Assembly (NCBI GenBank): GCA_017521425.1
Contig: JAFXCQ010000008.1
Span: forward strand, 1 to 64,000
Origin: Clostridia bacterium
GTDB lineage: Bacteria > Bacillota > Clostridia > Oscillospirales > Acutalibacteraceae
Direction: 5' to 3'
Length of the DNA stretch: 64,000 nt
In this document: positions 52,832-61,993 of the stretch, in pieces
Position numbering within the stretch: position 1 is the stretch's first letter
How the letters are laid out: the number at the start of each line of letters is the position of its first letter
The notes under the pieces: model-generated
What the model saw: only the letters and a program-made list of their open reading frames with translations
What the model was told of the DNA's origin: nothing
Database searches by the model: none
Made by a program: the position numbers and the translations under genes

Positions 52832-53758
52832 TTGAAGATATATCAGAAAATAGATGAATTAGTAGGTCACACACCGCTTTTAAGACTTAATAATATTGAA
52901 AAAGAGTTTGAGTTAAATGCAACTCTTTTAGCAAAATTAGAAAGTTTTAACCCTACGGGTAGTGCAAAAGACAGACCTGCAAAAGCAATAATTGAAAAAG
53001 CTGAAAAAGATGGAATTTTAAAACAAGGTTCAGTTATAATTGAGCCTACAAGTGGTAACACAGGTATAGGTCTTGCGGCAATTGGTGTCAGCAAGGGCTA
53101 CAGAGTTATAATTGTTATGCCTGAAACTATGAGCATTGAGCGTCAGAAACTTATGACCTGCTTTGGTGCGGAGTTAATTCTCACAGATGGCAGTAAAGGT
53201 ATGAACGGTGCAATAGAAAAGGCAGAAGAATTAAAAAAAGAAATCCCGGAAGCAATTATTGCGGGTCAGTTTACTAACGAAGCAAACCCGATTTCTCACT
53301 ACGAAACAACAGGCCCTGAAATATGGGAAGATACTGATGGTAATGTAGATATTTTTATTGCAGGAATCGGCACAGGCGGAACAATTTCAGGTACAGGTAA
53401 ATTTTTAAAAGAAAAAAATAAGAATATTAAAGTAATTGGTGTTGAGCCGGAGAAATCACCGCTTTTAACAAAAGGCGAGAGTGGTAGCCACGGTATTCAG
53501 GGAATCGGTGCAAACTTTATTCCCGAAACATTAGATAGAAATATTTATGATGAAATTATAGATGTAAAAGACGAGGATGCTTTAGAATATGGCAGACTTA
53601 TTGCTAAAAAAGAAGGTGTTTTAGTCGGGATTTCATCAGGTGCAACTCTTTCTGCGGCAATAGAGGTTGCAAAGCGACCTGAAAATAAAGGCAAAACAAT
53701 AGTAGCACTTTTAACAGATACGGGTGAAAGATACCTTTCAACTGCAATGTTTTCCTGA
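52832..53758 (+). CDS. cysK: Cysteine synthase (O-acetylserine sulfhydrylase)
   Basis: 308 residues, PLP-dependent fold type II. PLP lysine Lys46 is in NPTGSAKDRPA; the substrate loop is EPTSGNTGIGLA and the cofactor loop GTGGTISG. It makes cysteine from O-acetylserine and sulfide. The TTG start is used (no better ATG nearby). It is nine bases before serine acetyltransferase, forming a two-gene cysteine operon. Confidence 0.95.
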   Translation: MKIYQKIDELVGHTPLLRLNNIEKEFELNATLLAKLESFNPTGSAKDRPAKAIIEKAEKDGILKQGSVIIEPTSGNTGIGLAAIGVSKGYRVIIVMPETMSIERQKLMTCFGAELILTDGSKGMNGAIEKAEELKKEIPEAIIAGQFTNEANPISHYETTGPEIWEDTDGNVDIFIAGIGTGGTISGTGKFLKEKNKNIKVIGVEPEKSPLLTKGESGSHGIQGIGANFIPETLDRNIYDEIIDVKDEDALEYGRLIAKKEGVLVGISSGATLSAAIEVAKRPENKGKTIVALLTDTGERYLSTAMFS

Positions 53759-53767
53759 GGTGATATA

Positions 53768-54634
53768 ATGGATAAATTTCTCGATAATATGGAGCTTATA
53801 ACAAGCACCATAAAAGAATTAGAAATAGTAAATAAAAAATCAAAAATAAAGACGACAGATGGCGAAGCAATGATTTTGAACAGAAAAGAAGTTGTCAAGG
53901 TAATTAAAGACTTACAGTCATTTTTATTTCCTGATTACTACACTCACAGTGAGGGCAGTGAAAATGTACTTTCACAGACCGAACTTCTTTTAAATATTTA
54001 TAATCGACTCGCAAAAGTAATTAAGGGTGCGTGTGAATTTAATGGTACCAATTTAGTATGCTCACCTGAAATTATCTGCGAAAAATTTATAAAGAAATTG
54101 CCCAGTGTAAAAACTATGCTTTTAAAGGACATTGAAGCACTTTACGAAGGTGACCCTGCTGCAAAATGCAGAGAAGAAGTACTTATTTGCTACCCTGGTT
54201 TCTATGCTGTTTCTATTTTCAGATTAGCACACGAATTATATAATTTAAGAGTACCACTTATACCAAGAATTATGACGGAATTTGCTCACGAAAAGACCGG
54301 TATTGATATTCATGCAGGTGCTACAATAGGTGAGTATTTCTTCATAGACCACGGTACAGGTATTGTAATTGGTGAAACTACTACTATTGGTAATCATGTT
54401 AAAATTTATCAGGGTGTTACTTTAGGTGCAAAGAGCTTCAAGGTTGACGACAATGGTAACCCTATTAAAGATATCAAGCGTCACCCCGACATTGGTGATA
54501 ATGTTGTTATTTACGCAAACGCTACAATTTTAGGTGGCGATACAAAAATTGGTAATAACTGTGTTATCGGCGGTAATGTGTGGCTTACTTCTTCTGTTGA
54601 AGATAATCAGACGGTTTATTATCAGGGTAAATAA
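53768..54634 (+). CDS. cysE: Serine O-acetyltransferase
   Basis: 288 residues. The N-terminal alpha-helical domain (to about 160) is followed by left-handed beta-helix hexapeptide repeats: DIHAGATIGEYFFIDHGTGI, VIGETTTIGNHVKIYQGVTL. The DHGTG histidine-aspartate pair is the catalytic site. It makes O-acetylserine for CysK, encoded nine bases upstream. It is longer than some cysE products because of the extended N-terminus, as in the EpsC group. GAGGTGAT precedes the ATG. Confidence 0.94.
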   Translation: MDKFLDNMELITSTIKELEIVNKKSKIKTTDGEAMILNRKEVVKVIKDLQSFLFPDYYTHSEGSENVLSQTELLLNIYNRLAKVIKGACEFNGTNLVCSPEIICEKFIKKLPSVKTMLLKDIEALYEGDPAAKCREEVLICYPGFYAVSIFRLAHELYNLRVPLIPRIMTEFAHEKTGIDIHAGATIGEYFFIDHGTGIVIGETTTIGNHVKIYQGVTLGAKSFKVDDNGNPIKDIKRHPDIGDNVVIYANATILGGDTKIGNNCVIGGNVWLTSSVEDNQTVYYQGK

Positions 54635-54643
54635 ATACATAAT

Positions 54644-54680
54644 AACATCCCTTACAGTTTTTGAAACTGTAAGGGATGTT
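54644..54680. terminator. Palindrome between the convergent cysE and leftward genes
   Basis: A 17-bp perfect inverted repeat AACATCCCTTACAGTTT with its complement around TTG. T-runs are weak on both sides, but its position between convergent genes suggests a bidirectional terminator. Confidence 0.6.
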
Positions 54681-54685
54681 GGATT

Positions 54686-55924
54686 TTAGAAACCAAGTTC
54701 TAATAATGAATATGTGTTGCGTTTGTTTTGTGTGTAAAGGTTGTTTACCTGTAAACAGAGATTATTAAAATCAACATCACCATCTACAAGATAATATATA
54801 GTAACTTGTTTTTGACTATTTGCATCAACTGAAACAAAATAAAATCTTGAGTCGGTGTCATTTTCTGAACTTAAAGCAAAAGCTTCATGTGTAACAGGTG
54901 TATTGTTAGTGACTAAACTGTATGTTGAGCAGAACAAAGAACCTGCAGTATTATTTATGTTTGTTGCTTCAATAGTTACTGCTACGAGTTTTCTGTCAAC
55001 AAATTTCACATCTTTTATAGTGTCAATTGAGTTTATTCCGTCACCATAAATTATTTCTTCACGGTTATAGCCTTTTAATGTACCGTCTTTATTTACTATA
55101 CTGTTGAATTTTTCGGCACTGTGCAAATCACTTTTATCTATTCCGTTTACATTATCAAGAACCTCTGCTTTTACAACTTTTATGTTGTAATAGGCATTAG
55201 TTTCAAAGTCCCACCCGTTTTCACAAGATTCACCGAATTTAACAATTTTTTCTGTTTGCGGTGTGTCGTCAACAAAATATTCTGAATGTGGTACGCTTTC
55301 GTAGTCGTAAGTGAGTGCATCATCTTCTGTTGCTTCAACAACTTTCAAATCACTTAAAATTTTATTAAGTTCATCTTTTGGAATATGGTTGTTGAAATAA
55401 CATTCAACTACAACACCTTTTTCTTCAAAATAAATAAGTGCAAGACTCATTTTGTTTTCGTTAAGTGTGAGAATTTCTGCTTCGTTTTCACCAAAACTTG
55501 TTTTTTCTGTGCTTATAACATTTTTATATTCGTTTTTTCGTTCGGAACCCATTCTGAATATATTAAATGAAAGGCCTGCTTCACCATTGTAGTTATATTT
55601 GTATGGTGGTTCGAGTTCAGTAAATCCGTCACCTAAATAACCCAATTCTACTTTTGCATATTCGGGAGCTTCGTTGTATTCAAGTTCTGAATTATTTACA
55701 GTTGCAGAATATCTGCCGGTTTTTTCCAGCCAGTTGCTTATTTCTGTGTATGCAAAGGCAGAAATGCTTAAAAGAATACCCGAAACTGCTGCAACAGCTA
55801 CTACTTTTAATACACGGCTTTTATTAGTTTGTTTTGTGCTATTACTCATAACTTCAATCTCCTGGAAAGCATCCAGAACGGCATTGTGAAAACCGTCAGG
55901 GATGTTATTTTTGTTATTTACCAT
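54686..55924 (-). CDS. Membrane-anchored protein of unknown function, paired with an XRE regulator
   Basis: About 412 residues, not recognised with certainty. A short cytosolic N-terminus leads to one membrane segment (about 41-62, VLKVVAVAAVSGILLSISAFA), then a large exterior region. The beginning (GYLGDGFTELEPPYKYNYNG) resembles DUF4367/DUF4179-type extracellular domains of Firmicute anti-sigma-like proteins. The ATG at 55924 has AGGAG eight bases upstream and overlaps the XRE stop by 11 bases, so the two are co-translated. A sensor-regulator pairing is a reasonable guess, with no direct evidence. Confidence 0.75.
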   Translation of the reverse strand: MVNNKNNIPDGFHNAVLDAFQEIEVMSNSTKQTNKSRVLKVVAVAAVSGILLSISAFAYTEISNWLEKTGRYSATVNNSELEYNEAPEYAKVELGYLGDGFTELEPPYKYNYNGEAGLSFNIFRMGSERKNEYKNVISTEKTSFGENEAEILTLNENKMSLALIYFEEKGVVVECYFNNHIPKDELNKILSDLKVVEATEDDALTYDYESVPHSEYFVDDTPQTEKIVKFGESCENGWDFETNAYYNIKVVKAEVLDNVNGIDKSDLHSAEKFNSIVNKDGTLKGYNREEIIYGDGINSIDTIKDVKFVDRKLVAVTIEATNINNTAGSLFCSTYSLVTNNTPVTHEAFALSSENDTDSRFYFVSVDANSQKQVTIYYLVDGDVDFNNLCLQVNNLYTQNKRNTYSLLELGF

Positions 55925-56378
55925 TGTTTTCACTCCTATCCTTTTCAGCCGACTCTTGTTGTTTTAATTTTTCGCATTCAGTTTTGAGCATACCGGTAAA
56001 GCTCTCAATGAACGAATCAGCGCTCAATTCATCCATTTTTCTGAATGTTTCAAGAATGGTGTTTTTTATGGCAATCTGACAAAGATACGGGGAGTGTAAA
56101 ATATCGTTTGTCGTTTCATAAAATAATTCTTCGTTTTCTAAAACAAGTGCCACAAAATGCTCACGTGTCATTTTTTGCTTTTTAGTGCCGATTATATCAA
56201 GTGGACTACAGTTAAGAGCTTCTGCCAAGTCACCTAACATATCGAGAGTAGGTTGATTTCTTCCTGTTTCCCAATAAGATACAGTCTGCCTTGTTACAAA
56301 AAGCTTTTCTGCAAGCGCGTCTTGTGTTAAGTTGTTTTCTTTACGAAGTTTTTTTATGTTTTTACTTATGTTTGCCAT
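55914..56378 (-). CDS. XRE-family transcriptional regulator
   Basis: 154 residues from ATG 56378 (GGGAG upstream). N-terminal helix-turn-helix at about residues 5-60 (LTQDALAEKLFVTRQTVSYW), followed by a helical C-terminal domain of about 85 residues. The longer frame to 56537 runs through the promoter and terminator region and is rejected. It is followed with an 11-base overlap by the membrane protein gene. It probably controls its own operon; target unknown. Confidence 0.9.
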   Translation of the reverse strand: MANISKNIKKLRKENNLTQDALAEKLFVTRQTVSYWETGRNQPTLDMLGDLAEALNCSPLDIIGTKKQKMTREHFVALVLENEELFYETTNDILHSPYLCQIAIKNTILETFRKMDELSADSFIESFTGMLKTECEKLKQQESAEKDRSENNGK

Positions 56379-56403
56379 TACGTCACTCCCATTCTTTAGT
56401 TTG

Positions 56404-56432
56404 AGTATAACATTAGTTTTTGTAAGAGTAAA
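56404..56432 (-). promoter_or_regulatory. Sigma-A-type promoter of the XRE-membrane protein operon
   Basis: On the minus strand, TTTACT (56427-56432), a 17-bp spacer and TATACT (56404-56409), 26 bases before the XRE start. Confidence 0.6.
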
Positions 56433-56447
56433 GCAAGTATCTGTTGC

Positions 56448-56484
56448 AAAAAAAAGTTCCCACAAACTTAACAGTTTGTGGGAA
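56448..56484 (-). terminator. Terminator after the 106-residue protein gene
   Basis: A 12-bp perfect stem TTCCCACAAACT/AGTTTGTGGGAA (56457-56468 with 56473-56484), followed leftward by eight T. Confidence 0.93.
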
Positions 56485-56496
56485 TGAATTTTGAAA

Positions 56497-56817
56497 TCAG
56501 CCAATCTTTTTAGCGTCTTTAACTTTGATTTTACCAATGAAAGGAACTTTTAAGAAACCATTACAGACATCGTCTGTGAATGTGAGTGAAAGTTCACAAG
56601 CTTTACCACCGGGGATGATATCAACTGTTGCTTCACCTGTTAATGTGTCGCCATCCTCCTGAATGTTCTGAACTTTGATGTCAGAAACACCTAAATCTTC
56701 ACCGGGAAGTTCGAGGTCGATTTTATAGTTTCCATTTTCATCCGCGATTGTGAATATTGCAGAACCTTTAAAAATTATATTATTGATTTCTGCTTGCCAT
56801 TTACCAAGACCTATCAT
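56497..56817 (-). CDS. Small beta-rich protein of unknown function
   Basis: 106 residues, cytosolic (no signal peptide or membrane segment), not recognised. Alternating polar/non-polar residues (AEINNIIFKGSAIFTIAD, NYKIDLELPG, GKIKVKDAKKIG) point to a small beta-sandwich or barrel. AGGAGGAC precedes the ATG. It lies 20 bases downstream of the secreted LRR protein gene, so it is likely co-transcribed with it. Confidence 0.75.
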   Translation of the reverse strand: MIGLGKWQAEINNIIFKGSAIFTIADENGNYKIDLELPGEDLGVSDIKVQNIQEDGDTLTGEATVDIIPGGKACELSLTFTDDVCNGFLKVPFIGKIKVKDAKKIG

Positions 56818-56836
56818 TATAAAGTCCTCCTCATTT

Positions 56837-58249
56837 TTATCTTAATCCAGCCGCAGTACGAAGAATTTTTCTTGCATCTGCAGTAGTAATTACATTGTTG
56901 TCAGTGCCCGTTGTTACAACATCACAGGCACTTTTTTGTGCATCAGTAAGCTTAATGAGACCTGCTGAAGCAATAAGAGCAATTCTTGCATCGGTAAGGG
57001 TGATTCTGCCATCGCCGTCTGCATCGCCTTGTAATGAAAAATCATTTGAAGCAAGAGCAATAAATGTACCTAAAGCATCTGTTTCACAGGTTACAGAATC
57101 CTGCGTGAGTGAAAATAAAATCGGCTCTGTGTCACCCACTCTGTTAGAGTAAAGCTTTGTAGCAGATGGAATAAGGTCATCTGACGAGTTGTCAAAGTTT
57201 ATTTTAAATTCACCTTGTGGAACAGAAATACTGCCATCAGGAGCAGAAACATAAATATCAAAAACATAAGCACTTGTATATTTTATGTTGCTGAAATCAT
57301 CCGGAACTGAGCTTAAAGGTCTTTTGTCAACCTTTATTGTAGAACCATCAGGAAGTATATTGTTTATATCTGTAACAGTAATGCCTGCGGCAACATCTGT
57401 AAGGCGAGTGCCTTCATTTATATAATCAAGACCGAGTGATTTTATAAGCTTTGCAGGGTAAGAGCCTTTTACACAGTAAATACCATCTACAAAATAATAT
57501 TCTTTAGAGCTGTCATTTGAATTTATTTTACCTAAAAATGCATCGTTACCAATTGAGGTGATAGATTTAGGTAAGTGAATCTCAGTAAGGTCATCACAAT
57601 GTGAAAATGCAAACGGACTGATTGTTTTAAGATTTTCGCTCAAGCGGATATTTTTTAAATTCCAACAGAACGAAAATGCTCTTTCTCCAATAGATGTAAC
57701 AGAGTTGTACATATTTACATTTTCTAACTGATAGCAACGGTAGAAAGCGTGGTTGTAAATTGTTGTTACTCCATCAGGAATCATAAAGCTACCGCTTCTG
57801 CCGGCAGGGAAAGCTCTTAAAACAGTTTTATCTTCAGAATAAACAACACCGTCTATTGAGCAGAATTTTTTGTTTTCTTCAGCGACATCAATCTGTGTGA
57901 GTGAGTCACATTCATTAAAAGCATTACTACCAAGTAATGAAAGTGAAGAAGGAAGTTTTAAGTAAGTTAAATCAGAGCCTGTAAAAGCCTTTGAAACAAT
58001 AGCAAAAACAGGTTTACCGTCAATAGTTTCAGGAATTATAAGCTTTGTTTTTGTTCCTTTGTATTCATTTATATAAACTCTGTCGTTCTGTATTTTGTAC
58101 ACAAAATCAGTTTTTGTACCAACCTCAGGCACAGAGCTGTTGTAGGGAGCCTGTGTAGCAGCCTCTGCCTTTGGTGAAGTCGGTATTATTATATTAACTA
58201 ATACAAGTGCAAATATAAGAACAAAAGAAAAAACGCGCAATCTTTTCAT
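56837..58249 (-). CDS. Secreted BspA-like LRR protein with a C-terminal dockerin-like module
   Basis: 470 residues. A signal peptide (VFSFVLIFALVLVNIIIP, about 5-30) is followed by five or six LRR_5 repeats of about 23 residues (about 55-260; TSIGERAFSFCWNLKNIRLS type), then a beta domain. The last 62 residues look like a type I dockerin: two Ca2+-loop-like segments, DADGDGRITLTDARIAL and TTGTDNNVITTADARKIL, of which the second is degenerate. BspA-type LRRs are surface proteins that can bind host factors. A dockerin implies docking to a cohesin, but no cohesin is in the window and an isolated dockerin-like tail is common in Clostridia. Confidence 0.85.
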   Translation of the reverse strand: MKRLRVFSFVLIFALVLVNIIIPTSPKAEAATQAPYNSSVPEVGTKTDFVYKIQNDRVYINEYKGTKTKLIIPETIDGKPVFAIVSKAFTGSDLTYLKLPSSLSLLGSNAFNECDSLTQIDVAEENKKFCSIDGVVYSEDKTVLRAFPAGRSGSFMIPDGVTTIYNHAFYRCYQLENVNMYNSVTSIGERAFSFCWNLKNIRLSENLKTISPFAFSHCDDLTEIHLPKSITSIGNDAFLGKINSNDSSKEYYFVDGIYCVKGSYPAKLIKSLGLDYINEGTRLTDVAAGITVTDINNILPDGSTIKVDKRPLSSVPDDFSNIKYTSAYVFDIYVSAPDGSISVPQGEFKINFDNSSDDLIPSATKLYSNRVGDTEPILFSLTQDSVTCETDALGTFIALASNDFSLQGDADGDGRITLTDARIALIASAGLIKLTDAQKSACDVVTTGTDNNVITTADARKILRTAAGLR

Positions 58250-58379
58250 GATTTACCCTTTCATATAGTATTATAACCAATGCATACAAGATAATTATAC
58301 TTTAAAAGCTGATGAATTTCAATAGCAATGTTTGTATAATTTTAAAATTTACAAATTATATAATATTCACCTTAAGAAA

Positions 58380-58412
58380 AAAGCAAAGCCACGAAACCAA
58401 AGCTTCGTGGCT
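58380..58412 (-). terminator. Terminator of rpmB
   Basis: Stem AGCCACGAA/TTCGTGGCT (58387-58395 with 58404-58412), followed leftward by TTGCTTTTTT. Confidence 0.88.
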
Positions 58413-58451
58413 ATACTTCATGCTTATTGCTTTTTAAGTTAACAGTAAGAA

Positions 58452-58640
58452 TTAAACAGCACGTGTAACCTTACCGGAGCGCAAGCAGCGTGTGCAAGCA
58501 TATACTCTGCGTGGAGAACCGTTTACAACTGCTTTAACTCTTTTAACATTTGGTTTCCAAGTTCTGTTTGAACGTCTGTGTGAGTGAGAAACCTTAATAC
58601 CGAAAGCAACGTCTTTACCACAAAATTCGCATTTTGCCAT
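58452..58640 (-). CDS. rpmB: 50S ribosomal protein L28 (zinc-ribbon form)
   Basis: 62 residues. Two CxxC pairs (CEFCGK at 4-7, CTRC at about 49-52) mark the zinc-binding C+ form. The remainder (GIKVSHSHRRSNRTWKPNVK) is the usual L28 core that binds 23S rRNA. ATG 58640 follows AAGGAGG and gives the normal length; the longer frame to 58712 is rejected. It is transcribed alone and divergently from recA. Confidence 0.97.
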   Translation of the reverse strand: MAKCEFCGKDVAFGIKVSHSHRRSNRTWKPNVKRVKAVVNGSPRRVYACTRCLRSGKVTRAV

Positions 58641-58813
58641 TGAGCTGCACCTCCTTCTAAAAATTTTAGGTAATTTAGCTCTACAGATAGAGCAACGCAA
58701 GTATAATAACATCTTTATTGTAGGATTGCAAGAGTTTTTTTATTGTTTTTGATAATTTTTGCATTTTAGCACAAGAAAATATAATTTTTTCTTAAATATT
58801 TTTCTAAAATTGC

Positions 58814-58842
58814 TTGATTTTTTAAAAAATATCGTTTATAAT
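58814..58842 (+). promoter_or_regulatory. Sigma-A promoter of recA
   Basis: TTGATT (58814-58819), a 17-bp spacer and TATAAT (58837-58842), 69 bases before the ATG. Confidence 0.85.
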
Positions 58843-58854
58843 GACATCATTAAG

Positions 58855-58868
58855 CGAACATTTGTACG
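58855..58868 (+). promoter_or_regulatory. Probable LexA (SOS) box of recA
   Basis: CGAACATTTGTACG, one base off the outer arms of the Gram-positive SOS consensus CGAAC-N4-GTTCG, sits 12 bases after the -10 box. Confidence 0.6.
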
Positions 58869-58911
58869 AACAAAAAAGAAAAACATATACATATTATAAG
58901 GAGATACTGTA

Positions 58912-60018
58912 ATGGCAGAAAGAACGGACAGCAAAAGCAAAGCACTCGAGATGGCGTTAGGTCAGATTGAAAAAAGTTTTGGTAAAGGTGCAATTATGCG
59001 TTTAGGTGAAAACGCATCTATGGCGGTTGAAGCAATTTCAACCGGCTCAATTTCTCTTGACGTTGCAACCGGTATCGGTGGACTCCCAAGAGGTAGAATT
59101 ATTGAAATTTATGGACCTGAAAGTTCAGGTAAAACAACTCTTGCACTTCACGTTGTTGCAGAGGCACAAAAATTAGGCGGCGACGCAGCATTTATTGACG
59201 CAGAGCACGCACTTGACCCTGTGTATGCTGCAGCACTTGGTGTAGATATTGATTCACTTCTCGTTTCTCAACCAGATGATGGTGAGCAGGCATTGGAAAT
59301 TACAGAGCATCTTGCTCGTTCAGGAGCACTTGATGTTATTGTTGTTGACTCAGTTGCGGCTCTCGTTCCAAAGGCAGAAATTGAAGGCGAAATGGGTGAT
59401 TCTCACGTTGGTCTTCACGCACGTCTTATGTCACAGGCTTTAAGAAAATTAACAGGTGCGGTTGCAAAGAGCAATACTGTTATTATTTTCATTAACCAGC
59501 TTCGTGAAAAGGTTGGTGTTATGTATGGTAACCCAGAGGTTACAACAGGTGGTAGAGCACTTAAGTTCTATTCTTCAATCCGTATAGATGTAAGAAAGGT
59601 AGAACAATTAAAGGGTGCAGGTAATGAGTTTATCGGCTCTCGTACAAGAGCAAAAATTGTTAAAAACAAGGTTTCACCACCATTCAAAGAAGCTGAATTT
59701 GATATTATGTATGGTCAGGGTATTTCTAAAGATGGCGAAATTCTTGACCTGGCAGTAAAAATGGAAATTATCAGAAAAAGCGGTGCTTGGTTCTACTACG
59801 GTGAGGAAAGACTCGGTCAAGGTAGAGACAATGTTAAAGAATACATCCGTTCTAATCCTGAATTTTCTGCAAACATTGAAGCACAGGTGCGTGAAAAATT
59901 AAAAGAAATTATGTCTGCTAAAAATCCTGTTGCACGTGCAGCGGCACCACAACCTGCAAGTGAACCAGTAACTAAAGATAAGGCAAGAGCAAAAATAGAT
60001 ATTGCTGTTGATGATTGA
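58912..60018 (+). CDS. recA: Recombinase A
   Basis: 368 residues. The Walker A is [11 protein letters not shown], with DAEHALDP, the Walker [11 protein letters not shown] and the L2 loop [14 protein letters not shown]. It coats single-stranded DNA, drives homologous pairing and stimulates LexA self-cleavage. AAGGAG precedes the ATG. The probable LexA box in its promoter fits SOS induction. First gene of a run with recX, rimO, pgsA and cysS. Confidence 0.99.
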   Translation: MAERTDSKSKALEMALGQIEKSFGKGAIMRLGENASMAVEAISTGSISLDVATGIGGLPRGRIIEIYGPESSGKTTLALHVVAEAQKLGGDAAFIDAEHALDPVYAAALGVDIDSLLVSQPDDGEQALEITEHLARSGALDVIVVDSVAALVPKAEIEGEMGDSHVGLHARLMSQALRKLTGAVAKSNTVIIFINQLREKVGVMYGNPEVTTGGRALKFYSSIRIDVRKVEQLKGAGNEFIGSRTRAKIVKNKVSPPFKEAEFDIMYGQGISKDGEILDLAVKMEIIRKSGAWFYYGEERLGQGRDNVKEYIRSNPEFSANIEAQVREKLKEIMSAKNPVARAAAPQPASEPVTKDKARAKIDIAVDD

Positions 60019-60023
60019 TTTTT

Positions 60024-60650
60024 ATGATTATTAAATCCAAAGCCGGTAACGGTAATAAAATACATATTTATATTGATGATGAATACGCCCTTACTGTTTA
60101 TGATGATTATTGGCATCAGAATGGATTTAAAGACGGCGAAGCTATAACAGAAGAAGAGCTTGCTTCCTTAAAAGAGGAGGCAGGCTTTCGCCTTGCTTAC
60201 GAAAAAGGTTTAGACTATTTAACAAGGCGCTCTTACTCAAAAAAAGAATTATATCGAAAATTAAAGCTTAAATATGGCGAGTCTGCGTCAGAAAGAGCAA
60301 TAGAAAAGCTTTCATATTTCGGTTACCTCAATGACGAGGATTTTGCCAATATGTATGCAAAATATCTTTTCGAAACGAAAAAATTTGACTTAAGACGAAT
60401 TTCTACAGAATTAAAACTCAAAGGAATTGACAGAGAAATTATAGAAAATGTCACGAAAACTCTTGACAACGAACCAATTACGCGTATTATAGAAATGTTA
60501 AGCACAAAATATGCTAATGGCTTCAAAGATGAAAAGACAAAAAAGCGTTTTGTTGCAAAGCTTCAGCGAATGGGTTATTCGTGGAGTGATATTAAATCAG
60601 CATTTTCAGAATATGAAATAAATATTATAATAAGTGATGACGATTTCTGA
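60024..60650 (+). CDS. recX: RecA regulatory protein RecX
   Basis: About 208 residues, helical. The family pattern is clear: YLTRRSYSKKELYRKLKLKYG, YLNDEDFANMYAKYL, and the C-terminal three-helix repeats (RISTELKLKGIDREIIENV, MGYSWSDIKSAF). RecX binds and tunes RecA filaments. The ATG at 60024 starts five bases after the recA stop and lacks an obvious ribosome site, so it is probably read by coupling; TTG 60015 would overlap recA. Confidence 0.92.
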   Translation: MIIKSKAGNGNKIHIYIDDEYALTVYDDYWHQNGFKDGEAITEEELASLKEEAGFRLAYEKGLDYLTRRSYSKKELYRKLKLKYGESASERAIEKLSYFGYLNDEDFANMYAKYLFETKKFDLRRISTELKLKGIDREIIENVTKTLDNEPITRIIEMLSTKYANGFKDEKTKKRFVAKLQRMGYSWSDIKSAFSEYEINIIISDDDF

Positions 60651-60667
60651 TAATATGAGGTGTTACA

Positions 60668-61993
60668 ATGGCAAAAAAAGTTGGAATGATAAGTCTTGGT
60701 TGTCCTAAAAATCAGGTCGATGCAGAAATTATGCTTAAAAAGTTAGTAGATGCAGGCTACATTTTAGTTGACGAAGCAAATAAAGCGGATGTAGTTATTG
60801 TAAATACTTGTGCATTTATTGAGGATTCTAAAAAAGAGTCAATCGACAGTATTTTAGAAATGATTGACTATAAAGAAGACGGTAACTTAAAAGGTGTTGT
60901 TGTAACAGGTTGTCTTGCACAGCGCTACGCAGACGAGGTTTTTACTGAAATTCCTGAAGTGGATGCAGTAATTGGTCTTGGTGCTAATGATGATATTGTA
61001 AAGGCTTGTGACAGTGTTTTAGAGGGCGAGCAGTATTCCTCTTTCCCAAATAAAGAAGAAATGCCACTTGATGGTGGCAGAATATTAACCACACCGGAGT
61101 ATTTTGCATATTTAAGAATTGCAGATGGTTGCTCAAACTGTTGCTCTTATTGTGCAATTCCGTCTATTCGTGGTAAATTCAGAAGTCGAAAAATAGAAGA
61201 TGTTTTAGACGAAGCAAATGCTCTTTGCGAAAAAGGTGTAAAAGAGTTAATTTTAGTAGCACAGGATACAACCCGTTATGGCGAAGATTTATATGGGGAA
61301 TTAAAATTACCTGAGCTTTTAGATAAGCTTAATAAAATCGAAAATTTGCAATGGATAAGACTTCTTTACTGTTACCCTGAAAGAATTACTGATGAATTGA
61401 TTGATGCAATTAACAGAAATGAAAAGGTTTGTCATTATATTGATATGCCAATGCAACACGTAAGTGGTAGGATTTTAAAATCAATGAACAGACCCGGAGA
61501 CAGAGAGTCGCTTACTGCGTTAATAAATAAATTAAGAGAAAAAATAGAAGACGTTGTAATAAGAACAACTTTTATAACCGGTTTCCCGGGAGAAACAGAA
61601 GAAGATTTTACCGCTCTTTCAGAATTTGTAAACGAAATGAAGTTAGACAGAGTTGGTTGTTTTGCGTACTCAAGAGAGGAAAATACTCCTGCTTACGATT
61701 TTCCTGACCAGATTGAAAAAGAAGATGCTTTAAACAGAGCAGATATTATAATGGAACAACAGTACAGAATAAACGATGAAAAGCAAGAGTCGTATATGGA
61801 TAAAACTTATGATGTAATTGTTGATGGTTACGATTCATATACAGACAGTTACTATGGCAGAACTTATATGGATGCACCTGAAATAGATAATAATATAGTG
61901 TTTACTTCAGGTTATGAAATTGAAGTGGGTGAAATTGTTCCTGTTGAAATTTTTGACAAGGATGAATATTCACTCATAGGAGAAGCAGTATGA
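60668..61993 (+). CDS. rimO: Ribosomal protein S12 methylthiotransferase RimO
   Basis: 441 residues. The N-terminal UPF0004 domain (MAKKVGMISLGCPKNQVDAE) has the Cys of the auxiliary cluster. The radical-SAM cluster is CSNCCSYC (CX3CX2C), in ADGCSNCCSYCAIPSIRGKF, and a C-terminal TRAM domain follows. It adds methylthio to Asp89 of ribosomal protein S12. The stop overlaps pgsA by four bases. Confidence 0.95.
   Translation: MAKKVGMISLGCPKNQVDAEIMLKKLVDAGYILVDEANKADVVIVNTCAFIEDSKKESIDSILEMIDYKEDGNLKGVVVTGCLAQRYADEVFTEIPEVDAVIGLGANDDIVKACDSVLEGEQYSSFPNKEEMPLDGGRILTTPEYFAYLRIADGCSNCCSYCAIPSIRGKFRSRKIEDVLDEANALCEKGVKELILVAQDTTRYGEDLYGELKLPELLDKLNKIENLQWIRLLYCYPERITDELIDAINRNEKVCHYIDMPMQHVSGRILKSMNRPGDRESLTALINKLREKIEDVVIRTTFITGFPGETEEDFTALSEFVNEMKLDRVGCFAYSREENTPAYDFPDQIEKEDALNRADIIMEQQYRINDEKQESYMDKTYDVIVDGYDSYTDSYYGRTYMDAPEIDNNIVFTSGYEIEVGEIVPVEIFDKDEYSLIGEAV

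Noticed and set aside
56379-56537. 53-residue N-terminal extension of the XRE protein
   Set aside because: It runs across a terminator and promoter; the HTH begins directly after ATG 56378.
56837-57060. Evidence for a cellulosome from the dockerin-like tail
   Set aside because: The second loop is degenerate and no cohesin or scaffoldin is in the window.
58641-58712. Extension of L28 upstream of 58640
   Set aside because: It passes through the ribosome site of the true ATG, and L28 is about 62 residues.
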